Shown here one piece after another: positions 1 through 6,147 of a DNA stretch of 11,675 nt (the stretch's first letter is position 1; every line of letters begins with the position of its first letter). Below the pieces are notes generated by a model, which did no database searches, was not told the DNA's origin, and was given only the letters and a program-made list of their open reading frames with translations. The DNA is taken from positions 1 to 11,675 of the forward strand of contig JAPUIR010000082.1 of assembly GCA_027296805.1 (NCBI GenBank), in the 5' to 3' direction. Made by a program: the position numbers and the translations under genes. This DNA is from Chloroflexota bacterium (GTDB lineage: Bacteria > Chloroflexota > Dehalococcoidia > Bin125).

Positions 1-408
1 GCGCTGCTGGTAGTCCTTGTAGGGCGAGAAGAGCGTCGACATCTGTTCCCACAGGGCCACGCGCTCGTCGCCGCTGGCCGTGCGTGCGGTCGCGGCCATG
101 CGCTCCGCGCCCACTTGGAGCCAGACCTCCGGCTCCGCGTCCAGGTTCAGGTACCAGGCCGGGTTCGTGGGAGCCCCACCCTTCGACGCCACGATGACGT
201 AGTTGCCATCGGCCTCCCCGTAGATCAGCGGGAGGGTGAGATCGTTGCCGGAGCGACGCCCGGTGGTGACCAGGAGCAGCGTCGGGATTGTGCCGCTTCC
301 GTCTGGACGATCCCAGATATGTCCCTTCTCGCCGTTGCTGTCCAGGTACTCCTGGGTGTGGTCGCGGATCCAATCGGGGACGCCCTCGGGAACGGTAAAT
401 TTCGTCAC
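1..408 (-). CDS. F420-dependent nitroreductase-family protein (Ddn/DUF385 type), 3' end missing
   Basis: Partial: 136 residues are visible and the gene runs off the left edge. Residues about 44-96 carry the family block: a TTGRRSG motif, then LPLIYGEADGNYVIVASKGG, then NPAWYLNL and a V-x-LQVG strand. This is the split beta-barrel fold of deazaflavin (F420)-dependent nitroreductases such as Ddn. Family members use F420H2 to reduce quinones, nitro compounds or other activated electrophiles; the substrate here cannot be told. The start is GTG at 408-406, chosen because GGAGG (complement of 414-418) lies 5 bases upstream and homology begins just after it. The visible end, with the SPYKDYQQR segment, is near the usual C-terminus, so probably only a short tail is missing. 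It is divergent from the small CXXC protein. F420 use fits the luciferase-like monooxygenase at 4505-5404. Family call firm; F420 rather than FMN use is from family knowledge. Confidence 0.9.
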   Translation of the reverse strand, partial: MTKFTVPEGVPDWIRDHTQEYLDSNGEKGHIWDRPDGSGTIPTLLLVTTGRRSGNDLTLPLIYGEADGNYVIVASKGGAPTNPAWYLNLDAEPEVWLQVGAERMAATARTASGDERVALWEQMSTLFSPYKDYQQR

Positions 409-442
409 GGCAACCTCCAGAGCTGAACAGTTCTGCGACGGC

Positions 443-448
443 ACGCTA
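443..448 (-). promoter_or_regulatory. Possible -10 box (TAGCGT) of the nitroreductase gene
   Basis: On the minus strand TAGCGT lies about 34 bases before the GTG start. It fits the TAGNNT pattern seen before other genes in the window. No convincing -35 is visible. A second TAGG-containing hexamer lies a few bases further upstream, so the exact box is uncertain. Confidence 0.25.
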
Positions 449-491
449 CCACGCCTACCAGCCATCGTCGGACTGGCGACTGTCGCTCTCC

Positions 492-520
492 CTGACGACG
501 ATCCCACTCCTCGCTAGACT
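492..520 (+). promoter_or_regulatory. Promoter of the small CXXC protein gene, likely giving a leaderless mRNA
   Basis: CTGACG (492-497) and TAGACT (515-520) are separated by exactly 17 bases, a good match to a housekeeping sigma promoter. Transcription would start about 7 bases after the -10, at or within a base or two of the ATG at 527. There is no room for a Shine-Dalgarno sequence and none is visible, so the message is probably leaderless. Confidence 0.5.
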
Positions 521-526
521 GCACCC

Positions 527-796
527 ATGGGCAGCTTGATTCAGTCCTTCGGAAAACGCTTCACGGAGTCGCGCACCTGTCAGGGCTGCGCCGTCTCCCG
601 ACGCCCTGCAGTTCGTTACCTCCGCGGCTGGACCGGCTGCGAGCACTGCGCCGCGGATTACTGCCGCCCCTGTCGCGGCGACCTGGAGGTCAGCGACAAC
701 GGCGCCGACTTCTGGAACGCCAAAGAGACCCTGATCCGCTACCGCACCTGCCTCTCCTGTCACTCCGTCATGGAGGAAACCGTCCTCCCTCACTAA
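527..796 (+). CDS. Small cysteine-rich protein with four CXXC pairs, probable zinc binder
   Basis: 89 residues, function unknown. Eight cysteines form four CXXC pairs: C18/C21, C38/C41, C46/C49 and C75/C78, with H40 and H79 beside two pairs. The central stretch GCEHCAADYCRPC places two pairs four residues apart. The four-pair layout is what two-zinc treble-clef/FYVE- or RING-like modules show, so binding of two structural zincs is the simplest reading; this is inference, not a recognised family hit. No signal peptide or membrane segment is visible, so it is probably cytoplasmic. The ATG start follows a -35/-10 pair directly, without an RBS; the next in-frame ATG is close to the C-terminus, so no other start would keep the cysteines. 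Stop is TAA. GC-rich codon use matches its neighbours, and the ordered cysteine pairs argue that it is a real gene. It is followed in the same direction by the amidohydrolase, 81 bases on. Confidence 0.7.
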   Translation: MGSLIQSFGKRFTESRTCQGCAVSRRPAVRYLRGWTGCEHCAADYCRPCRGDLEVSDNGADFWNAKETLIRYRTCLSCHSVMEETVLPH

Positions 797-806
797 CCCG
801 CGACCC

Positions 807-835
807 CCGTCGACCGCCACCCCCGGGCGCGACGG
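807..835 (+). terminator. GC-rich hairpin after the CXXC gene, possible terminator without a U-tract
   Basis: CCGTCG (807-812) pairs with CGACGG (830-835), and CGCC (815-818) pairs with GGCG (826-829). This leaves a 2-base bulge and a 7-base loop. No T-run follows, so it is not a classical intrinsic terminator. It may simply reflect GC-rich sequence. Confidence 0.25.
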
Positions 836-847
836 CGGCCAATTCGC

Positions 848-871
848 TAGCCTATCGATGCCGGGTGGAGG
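848..871 (+). promoter_or_regulatory. -10 box and Shine-Dalgarno of the amidohydrolase gene
   Basis: TAGCCT (848-853) sits in the context GCTAGCCT, which recurs upstream of the SDR at 2910-2915 on the other strand. GGAGG (867-871) lies 6 bases before the ATG at 878 and fixes that start. No clear -35 is seen 17 bases upstream. Confidence 0.45.
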
Positions 872-877
872 CATGCC

Positions 878-2026
878 ATGACCGAGAAGCTCTACTACTC
901 CTGTGATTCCCATGTGGTCGAAGGCCCGGAGGTCTTCGAAGGCTTGGTGGACAAGTTCGGTGAGCGCGCACCACGCGTGGTGCAAGATCCCCCGGGCCGC
1001 GACGGGATCTACCTCGTTTGGCCCAAGCAGGATCTTCCTCTGCCCATTGGACGCTTTGGCATCGCGGGCGCCAACCTGGACCTGCCCGAGACGAAGGAAC
1101 GTATCAAGCAGGGCTGGGACGGGATCAACCCGGGCGTCAAAGACCCCGTCGCCCGTCTCAAGGAGCAGGCCCAAGACGGCATCGTGGGCGAGGTGATGTA
1201 CCCCAGCATCAACATGTTTACCTTCTCCGTCCCCGACCGTGAGGTCGTGCAGGAGGTCTTCCGCCGCCACAACGACTGGATCGTCGACTACTGCTCGCAC
1301 TCCCCAGACCGACTGATCGGCGTCGGCTGCCTCCCCCTGCCCGACGTCGAGGAATCGATCACGGAACTTGAGCGCGTCGTCAAGCGGGGCCTGCGCGGCG
1401 TCGCGATCCCCTGCACCGCTCCCCCCGACAAGCCCTACAGCGATCCCGCCTATGAGCCCTTCTGGTCGGCCGCGGAAGAGGCCGGCATCCCCATCACCAT
1501 GCACATCTTCTGCGGCTCGGAATGGGGCATGAGCCTGCCTTCCCACTGGAATCCCGTCACCTCCTACGCCATGGCTTTGTCCGCGATCTCCTGGACGGTG
1601 GAGACGCTGATCACATCTGGCGTCGTCGAACGACACCCCAAGCTCCAGTTCGTCTGCGCCGAGTGGGAGACCGGCTGGATGGCGCACTGGTTGGAGCGCC
1701 TCGACCACGCCGCCTACCGCTCCCCCTTCGCCATCGCCAAAGAGGTCAAGGACAAGCCCACTGAGTACTTCCGTCGCAACTTTCACGTCACCTTCGAGGA
1801 CGACGAGTTCGGCATCCGCACCCGTGACGGCATCGGCGTCGACCGCATGTTGTGGGGCAACGACTACCCCCACCACGATTCGATCTGGCCCAACTCCCGC
1901 CAGGTCCTGGAGCGGATCATGCGCGACGTGCCCGAGGCGGAAGAGCGCGCCATGACCTGGGGCAACGTACTCAAGCTCTACAACCTCGACGAGGCCAAGG
2001 TGCGCGCCGCTGCCTTGGTCGAGTAG
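878..2026 (+). CDS. Amidohydrolase-2 family metal-dependent hydrolase/decarboxylase
   Basis: 382 residues, a full-length TIM-barrel amidohydrolase of the amidohydrolase-2 (ACMSD-like) group. Visible metal/active-site elements are the N-terminal D10-S-H12 (DxH), H209 in ITMHIFCG after strand 5, E262/E264 in the CAEWETGW segment, and the C-terminal LWGNDYPHHDS with D329 and H332/H333. Family members hydrolyse or non-oxidatively decarboxylate aromatic and other acids with a bound divalent metal; substrate and reaction cannot be decided. There is no signal peptide, so it is cytoplasmic. The start is set by GGAGG 6 bases upstream; an ATG at 873 is out of frame. It ends in TAG, 20 bases from the end of the convergent SDR. 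Such enzymes are often found in many copies in bacteria that degrade recalcitrant organic matter. Family call firm, exact function open. Confidence 0.92.
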   Translation: MTEKLYYSCDSHVVEGPEVFEGLVDKFGERAPRVVQDPPGRDGIYLVWPKQDLPLPIGRFGIAGANLDLPETKERIKQGWDGINPGVKDPVARLKEQAQDGIVGEVMYPSINMFTFSVPDREVVQEVFRRHNDWIVDYCSHSPDRLIGVGCLPLPDVEESITELERVVKRGLRGVAIPCTAPPDKPYSDPAYEPFWSAAEEAGIPITMHIFCGSEWGMSLPSHWNPVTSYAMALSAISWTVETLITSGVVERHPKLQFVCAEWETGWMAHWLERLDHAAYRSPFAIAKEVKDKPTEYFRRNFHVTFEDDEFGIRTRDGIGVDRMLWGNDYPHHDSIWPNSRQVLERIMRDVPEAEERAMTWGNVLKLYNLDEAKVRAAALVE

Positions 2027-2046
2027 CGGCACCGAATACCCGTCGG

Positions 2047-2865
2047 CTAGCGGGCCGGTCCCCGCAACAGCACCCCGCCGTCCACAGGCAGCACAACGCC
2101 CGTGACGTAGCGCGCCTCGTCCGACGCCAGGAACAACGCCGCGTATCCGATGTCCCAGCCCGTCCCCTCGATCTCCAGGATCGAGGCCCGTCGCCGCCGT
2201 TCTCGCAGCTCTTCCGGCATCGCCCCGCCCGCGCCCACCATCGGCGTATACACGGGCCCGGGTGCGATGCAGTTGACCCGGATTCCGTCCCCCGCGTGGT
2301 CCACCGCCATCGCCCGGGTCAGTGCGATCACCGCCCCCTTCGACGTCGTGTACGCCGTCAGCCCCCGCGCGCGCATCGCCGCAATCGACGAGATATTGAC
2401 GATCGCCCCGCCACCCGACGCCGTCATCGCCGGGATCGCTGCCCGGCTCGACAGCATCATCCCGGTCACGTTCACCTCCAGCACCCGGTTCCAATCATCG
2501 GGGTCCAGATCGACCACGCTGCCCCGGCTGCCGATGCCTACGTTGTTGTGCAGGATGTCCAGCCGCCCCCAGCGATCGAGCGCCCCAGCCGCCATCGCGG
2601 CACAGTCCTCCTCCGAGGTCACATCAGCCTCGAACGTGGCCGCCTCGCCACCCTCCTCCGTGATCATCGCCAGCGTCGCCTCGGCCGCGCTCAGGTCACG
2701 GTCGACCAGGAGCACCTTCGCGCCCGCCCGCGCGAACAGGATCGACGCCGCACGTCCGTTCCCAATACCGGGACCCCGCGACCCACCACCCGTCACGATC
2801 GCGACCTTGTCTTGCAGTCGCTGGGGGACCGCGGCGAGGGGATCGGGCGGTGTCTGGCTGGGCAT
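2047..2865 (-). CDS. SDR-family NAD(P)-dependent oxidoreductase
   Basis: 272 residues, a classical-length short-chain dehydrogenase. The cofactor loop is VTGGGSRGPGIGNG (residues 24-37), a longer variant of TGxxxGIG that I recognise from one SDR subfamily. An acidic D55 after strand 2 (LLVDRD) suggests NAD rather than NADP. The NNVG motif is at 107-110. The catalytic serine is S159/S160 in NISS, and Y172-x-x-x-K176 is present. PG and VDGG motifs close the C-terminus. It should oxidise an alcohol or reduce a carbonyl in the cytoplasm; substrate unknown. The start at 2865 is chosen because AGGAGG (complement of 2871-2876) lies 5 bases upstream. An open frame continues upstream but has no SDR homology. 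It is divergent from the thioredoxin/NHL gene and convergent with the amidohydrolase, and ends in TAG. Confidence 0.93.
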   Translation of the reverse strand: MPSQTPPDPLAAVPQRLQDKVAIVTGGGSRGPGIGNGRAASILFARAGAKVLLVDRDLSAAEATLAMITEEGGEAATFEADVTSEEDCAAMAAGALDRWGRLDILHNNVGIGSRGSVVDLDPDDWNRVLEVNVTGMMLSSRAAIPAMTASGGGAIVNISSIAAMRARGLTAYTTSKGAVIALTRAMAVDHAGDGIRVNCIAPGPVYTPMVGAGGAMPEELRERRRRASILEIEGTGWDIGYAALFLASDEARYVTGVVLPVDGGVLLRGPAR

Positions 2866-2909
2866 GATGACCTCCTGCGTCACAACGACGGCGCGCCTGG
2901 CGAGCCCGT

Positions 2910-2915
2910 AGGCTA
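2910..2915 (-). promoter_or_regulatory. -10 box (TAGCCT) of the SDR gene
   Basis: The minus strand reads GCTAGCCT, the same octamer as before the amidohydrolase at 846-853. Expected transcription start is about 2903, giving a leader of some 38 bases that holds the AGGAGG ribosome site. No clear -35 is visible. Confidence 0.4.
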
Positions 2916-2975
2916 GCGCTCCGCCGTCACAGCGGGCGCTGCAGCCAAAGCGAGCAGGCCGGCCGCCCCCTCCGA

Positions 2976-3002
2976 TACGATGGCGCGCAGCAGATCGGAG
3001 AG
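2976..3002 (+). promoter_or_regulatory. -10 box and Shine-Dalgarno of the thioredoxin/NHL gene
   Basis: TACGAT (2976-2981) is a plausible -10. GGAGAG (2997-3002) ends 4 bases before the ATG at 3007. This ribosome site matters: it supports translation starting upstream of the in-frame TGA at 3145, not at a later internal codon. Confidence 0.5.
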
Positions 3003-3006
3003 CCGC

Positions 3007-4494
3007 ATGACAGCACCGCCCGCCTACGGCGACGCGCCCGCACCGCTTATCGCACCGGGCCTGGAATGGCTCAACACCGGACGCTCGCTCTCCATGGACG
3101 ATTTCCGTGGGCGCCTCACCATCTTCCATTTCTGGACCTACGCTTGAATCAACTGTCTCCATGTCCTTCCGCAGTTGCGGAAGCTTGAGCGGCGCTACCC
3201 CGGGAAACTCCAGGTCGTCTCCGTGCACTCGCCCAAGTTCCCCACCGAGCGGGAAACCGAGGCCTTGCGCGCGGCCATCCTCCGCCTTCGCATCGACCAC
3301 CCCGTCGTTAACGACGCCGACTTCCAGATGTGGCAGACCTACGACAACCGCGCCTGGCCCACCCTGCTCTTCGTCGATCCCAAGGGCAACATCATTGGCA
3401 AACACGAAGGCGAGATCGTCGCCGAATCAATCGACGGCCTGATCAGGCAATGGATCGAGCAGTACGATCAGAACGGCGACTTGGTCGGCCAACCCCTGGA
3501 CTTGACTCCCGAAAACGCGGCCGGCAGCGGCCTGCTGTTCCCCGGCAAGGTGCACTACGACGACAAGACGGGCCGCCTCTTCATCGCCGACTCCAACCAC
3601 GACCGGATCGTCGTCTCCAACCTGGACGGCGACGTCGAGCAAGTTATCGGCGGCGCCGACATCGGCCGCAACGACGGCCCAGCCGACGTCGCGACCTTCA
3701 ACCAGCCCCAAGGCCTCGCCCTGGGCGAAGGCGGCTGCTGGGTCGCCGACGTGGAGAACCACTCGATTCGTCGCATCGATCTGAAAACGTGGGAGACGGT
3801 CACAATGGCGGGCACCGGGACGCAGTCCTATGTCCGCCCCCAGCGCGGCGCCCCCATGGCGACCGCACTCAACTCCCCCTGGGACGTCGCCGTCCACGAC
3901 GGCACCCTTTACATCGCGATGGCCGGCAGCCACCAACTCTGGTCAATGCCGCTCACCGCCAACGATGTCGGCCCTTGGGCCGGCAGCATGGCGGAAGGCA
4001 TCGTGGATGGGCCGCGCGCCGAGGCCGAACTGGCACAACCCTCGGGACTGGCTATCGGACCCAGCGGCGTCACCTTCGCCGACTCCGAGTCGAGCGGAGT
4101 CCGCGAAGTCACCTTTGCCGACGAGCGCGTCCAGACCTTCATCGGCCGCGGGCTCTTCGAGTTCGGCGATCAGGACGGCGACCGCGACGTCGCCAAGCTG
4201 CAACACCCGCTCGACGTCGCCTGGGTTGGCGACGACCTCTACGTCGCGGACACCTTCAACCACAAGATCAAGCAAGTCTTCCCCGGCATGCAGCAGGTCC
4301 GGACCCTCACCGGCGGGCTGGGGATGGCCGACGGACCGCTCAGCGACGCCCGCTTCAACGAGCCGGGCGGGCTTTGCACGGGCCCCGGTCACTCCCTCAT
4401 CGTCGCCGACACCAACAATCACCGCATCCGTCTGCTCGACCTCGACCAGCAGGACGTCCGTACGATCCCCATCGACCTCGACGGTCCGGCTTAG
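3007..4494 (+). CDS. Selenocysteine-containing thioredoxin-like/NHL-propeller protein (NHLRC2-type), in-frame TGA read as Sec
   Basis: 495 residues if TGA 3145-3147 is read as selenocysteine (U47). The thioredoxin-like domain (about 1-155) has FHFWTYA-U47-INC50-LHVLPQL, i.e. Sec-x-x-Cys where relatives have CCINC, and a cis-Pro in RAWP (P118) before TLLFVDPKG. A six-bladed NHL propeller (about 165-493) follows, with NHL-type motifs at about residues 192, 246, 303, 357, 413 and 466, spaced roughly 55 apart. Animal NHLRC2 has an extra C-terminal beta domain that is absent here. No signal peptide is seen, so it is probably a cytoplasmic thiol/selenol redox protein; partners unknown. The ATG at 3007 has GGAGAG 4 bases upstream, and the 46 codons before TGA encode the expected first strand and helix. 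The frame is continuous on both sides of TGA, with no other disruption. Alternatives are a nonsense mutation or a sequencing error. A default gene finder would start at TTG 3175, inside the hairpin, and lose the active site. Confidence 0.85.
3145..3188 (+). promoter_or_regulatory. Candidate bacterial SECIS element directing Sec insertion at TGA 3145-3147
   Basis: CTTCCGC (3166-3172) and GCGGAAG (3177-3183) form a perfect 7-bp stem closed by the loop AGTT (3173-3176). TCAA (3149-3152) can pair with TTGA (3185-3188) as an outer stem below a large internal loop. There are 25 bases between TGA and the loop, and a G among the first two loop bases. Both agree with the bacterial SECIS rules as I know them (roughly 16-37 bases; G in the first two loop positions). 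Leu codons CTT, TTG and CTT in this stretch depart from the CTC/CTG preferred elsewhere in the gene, as expected if RNA structure constrains the codons. Confidence 0.7.
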
Positions 4495-4504
4495 CGAGAG
4501 CCGA

Positions 4505-5404
4505 CTAGCGGAACTCGGATCCGACCTCCGTGATGAAGCGATCAGCGATCGCCAGCTTCTCCTCCACGCTCGCGCCCAGGTTGAAGTCCGGGATGATGAT
4601 CTCGTCCACCCCGGCATCCACGTAGCGCTGCACGATCGTCTTGACCTGATCAACGTTGCCCGCGATCACTGGACGTCCCATGCTGGCCGCCTTCTCCACC
4701 TCCGCCGCATCGTCACTCAGGACCAGAAGCGCCGCCGCGGAGCGCTGAATGGCCGCCGGATCCCGGCCCACCTTCGAGCAGTGGTCGTCCAGCACCGACA
4801 TCTTGTGCCGCAACGTGTCGGGATCGCCCCACACGTTCCACTCGTGCGCGTACTTCGCCGCGATCTTCAGCGTCACCTTCTCGCCGCCCCCACCAATCAT
4901 GATCGGCAGCGGCGACTGCACGGGCTTCGGGTTTAGAGGCGCGTCGTTCACCGTGTAGTACCGTCCCGCGAACGACGTCTTCCCCTCCGAGAACAGCCCC
5001 GTGATGATTGCGCAGGCCTCATCCAGGCGGCGCAACCGCTCCGGCATGTCGTAGAACGGAATGCCATAGGCGGCGTGCTCGTTCTCTTGCCACCCCGCGC
5101 CCAAGCCCAGAATGAAGCGGCCCCCACTGATCTGGTCAACTCCGGCAGCCATCTTCGCCGTCACCGGCGGATACCGGTACGTGTTGCCATTGACCAGATG
5201 CCCGATTCGCACGCGGGGCACGCTCGCGGCGATCGCCGCGACGAACGTCCACGACTCATTCGTGGGTCCCACCGGGTCCGCCACGTTGGGCATGAAGTGG
5301 TCCGCGTACCAGATCCCATCCCAACCCGTCGCCTCGACATGGCGGCACAGCCCGATCGTGTCTTCCCAATCGCTCCCCGCTCCCGGCCAAAACCCAAATC
5401 GCAT
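4505..5404 (-). CDS. Luciferase-like (LLM) F420-dependent oxidoreductase
   Basis: 299 residues, full-length luciferase-like monooxygenase TIM barrel. Visible blocks are MRFGFWPG at the first strand, GWDGIWYADHF (27-37), HLVNGNTYRYPPVTAKMA (69-86), the hallmark SGGRFILGLGAGW (93-105) followed by ENEHAAYGIPF, and the phosphate-binding PIMIGGGGEK (167-176). Family members use F420 or FMN for oxidoreduction or flavin monooxygenation; the closest-looking group is the F420-type LLM class, but substrate and cofactor are not proven. The start is ATG 5404-5402, with GAGGAG (complement of 5414-5419) 9 bases upstream. A longer frame to 5494 overlaps the preceding gene and adds non-homologous residues. 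It lies 44 bases behind the winged-helix regulator on the same strand, so co-transcription is plausible. It ends in TAG, only 10 bases from the convergent selenoprotein gene. Confidence 0.92.
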   Translation of the reverse strand: MRFGFWPGAGSDWEDTIGLCRHVEATGWDGIWYADHFMPNVADPVGPTNESWTFVAAIAASVPRVRIGHLVNGNTYRYPPVTAKMAAGVDQISGGRFILGLGAGWQENEHAAYGIPFYDMPERLRRLDEACAIITGLFSEGKTSFAGRYYTVNDAPLNPKPVQSPLPIMIGGGGEKVTLKIAAKYAHEWNVWGDPDTLRHKMSVLDDHCSKVGRDPAAIQRSAAALLVLSDDAAEVEKAASMGRPVIAGNVDQVKTIVQRYVDAGVDEIIIPDFNLGASVEEKLAIADRFITEVGSEFR

Positions 5405-5445
5405 CTCGATTCGCTCCTCTCCAACGTTGCTCACGGCCGCTCCGC

Positions 5446-5451
5446 AGCCTA
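5446..5451 (-). promoter_or_regulatory. Possible internal -10 box (TAGGCT) for the LLM gene
   Basis: TAGGCT on the minus strand begins with the TAG stop codon of the regulator gene and fits the TAGNNT pattern. It would place a start about 35 bases before the monooxygenase ATG. Because the TAG is already explained as a stop codon, this is weak; read-through from the regulator promoter is equally likely. Confidence 0.2.
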
Positions 5452-6099
5452 CCGGATGGGCATGCGACGTCCCGCCTTCCCGCTGGCCTGCCAACTCGGC
5501 TCGCCCAGACGCACCACGGGCGCGAAGTAACGCGGCCCCACTCGCTCGATCACCTCACCCAGCCCAGCCTTCCGGCATTTGCGCCGAATGTTCGCGACGT
5601 GAGTACGCGAGACCCCCGTCGTTCCGCTGGCATATCCCAGCTCGGACCGCAGCTCCTCCCCGGTCACGCCTCCAGGGGCGGCCACCAAGCAGGCCACAAT
5701 CGTCAGCTCTGACGGAGTCAGAGCGATCTCCCCATCGGCACCGCTCAGCCTCGCGAGATGCGGATCCAGGACCAACGCGGCCGGGGGCAACAATGCCTCC
5801 CAGATGCGCCCCACCTCCCGCTCCACGAGTGTGACGCTTGCGGGCATCGCTCCCTCCCACGGTTCGACGGCGACCGCGACGCCCGCCTCCACCAGGCCCG
5901 ACTCCCACGCCCGCACCGCCCCTTCGAACTCGGTATCGGGCAATCCCCCATCGATAGCGATCCCCGCGAAAACCACGGATGGCCAGGATCGCAGCGCTGC
6001 CGGAACGTCGGCCGCCACGTGGAGCTGAGCCCGATCGGGCATCGCGTCCCGCAGCCGCGCCGCAAGCCGCTCGTCCCGAGAGACCAACAGATAACCCAT
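5449..6099 (-). CDS. OmpR/PhoB-type winged-helix transcriptional regulator with degenerate receiver-like N-terminus
   Basis: 216 residues. The C-terminal part (about 118-205) is an OmpR/PhoB-type winged helix: a LTPSELTIVACLVAAPGG helix pair, the EELRSELGY turn, recognition helix VSRTHVANIRRKCRKAGL and the wing IERVGPRYFAP. The N-terminal part is only distantly receiver-like: LLVSRDERL stands where receivers have an acidic pair, and AIDGGLPD aligns with the phospho-acceptor segment, so D50 may be the acceptor. One of the two pocket acids is missing and the rest of the domain is unusual, so phosphorylation control is doubtful. No histidine kinase gene is nearby. Start is ATG 6099-6097, with GGAG (complement of 6108-6111) 8 bases upstream; no alternative upstream start is visible. 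It is divergent from the ABC exporter operon across 48 bases and is followed by the LLM gene, so it probably controls the exporter and itself. Confidence 0.8.
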   Translation of the reverse strand: MGYLLVSRDERLAARLRDAMPDRAQLHVAADVPAALRSWPSVVFAGIAIDGGLPDTEFEGAVRAWESGLVEAGVAVAVEPWEGAMPASVTLVEREVGRIWEALLPPAALVLDPHLARLSGADGEIALTPSELTIVACLVAAPGGVTGEELRSELGYASGTTGVSRTHVANIRRKCRKAGLGEVIERVGPRYFAPVVRLGEPSWQASGKAGRRMPIR

Positions 6100-6147
6100 C
6101 TCGACCGCTCCAATGTGAGTGATAGCATCCTCCGGCGAGCGAGTTGT
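6100..6147. promoter_or_regulatory. 48-base divergent promoter region between regulator and ABC exporter operon
   Basis: On the plus strand TCGACC (6101-6106) and TAGCAT (6123-6128), 16 bases apart, form a possible -35/-10 pair, giving a leader of only about a dozen bases for the permease. On the minus strand TATCAC (complement of 6119-6124) in an extended TGC-TATCAC context could be the regulator's -10, overlapping the other box. Two promoters in so small a space would interfere, and one bound regulator could control both. No clean operator repeat is visible, though a short GCGAGCGAG direct repeat lies at 6135-6143. Confidence 0.45.

Noticed and set aside
455..2494. 679-codon minus-strand open frame opposite the amidohydrolase
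   Set aside because: Low-complexity Gly/Asp/Val-rich translation with no domain, fully overlapping the well-supported amidohydrolase and the SDR. It is a typical antisense shadow in GC-rich DNA.
3145..3147. TGA as a nonsense mutation making 3007-4494 a pseudogene
   Set aside because: The only disruption is exactly at the catalytic Cys codon, a SECIS-like hairpin follows, and both flanks are well conserved. It cannot be fully excluded without reads or selenium genes.
2866..3405. N-terminal extension of the SDR on the minus strand up to 3405
   Set aside because: The extra residues have no SDR homology and overlap the selenoprotein start; AGGAGG lies just before the start at 2865.
3175..4494. 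Start of the thioredoxin/NHL gene at TTG 3175
   Set aside because: That start lies inside the hairpin, has no ribosome site, and would remove the first strand and the redox motif of the thioredoxin fold.
3830..4936. 368-codon plus-strand frame crossing the end of the selenoprotein gene into the LLM region
   Set aside because: Ser/Pro/Thr-rich shadow translation without domains, spanning two well-supported convergent genes.
5758..6147. N-terminal extension of the ABC permease frame upstream of 6148
   Set aside because: It overlaps the regulator on the other strand and encodes Arg/Pro/His-rich non-membrane sequence. The first TM and homology begin right after the ATG at 6148.
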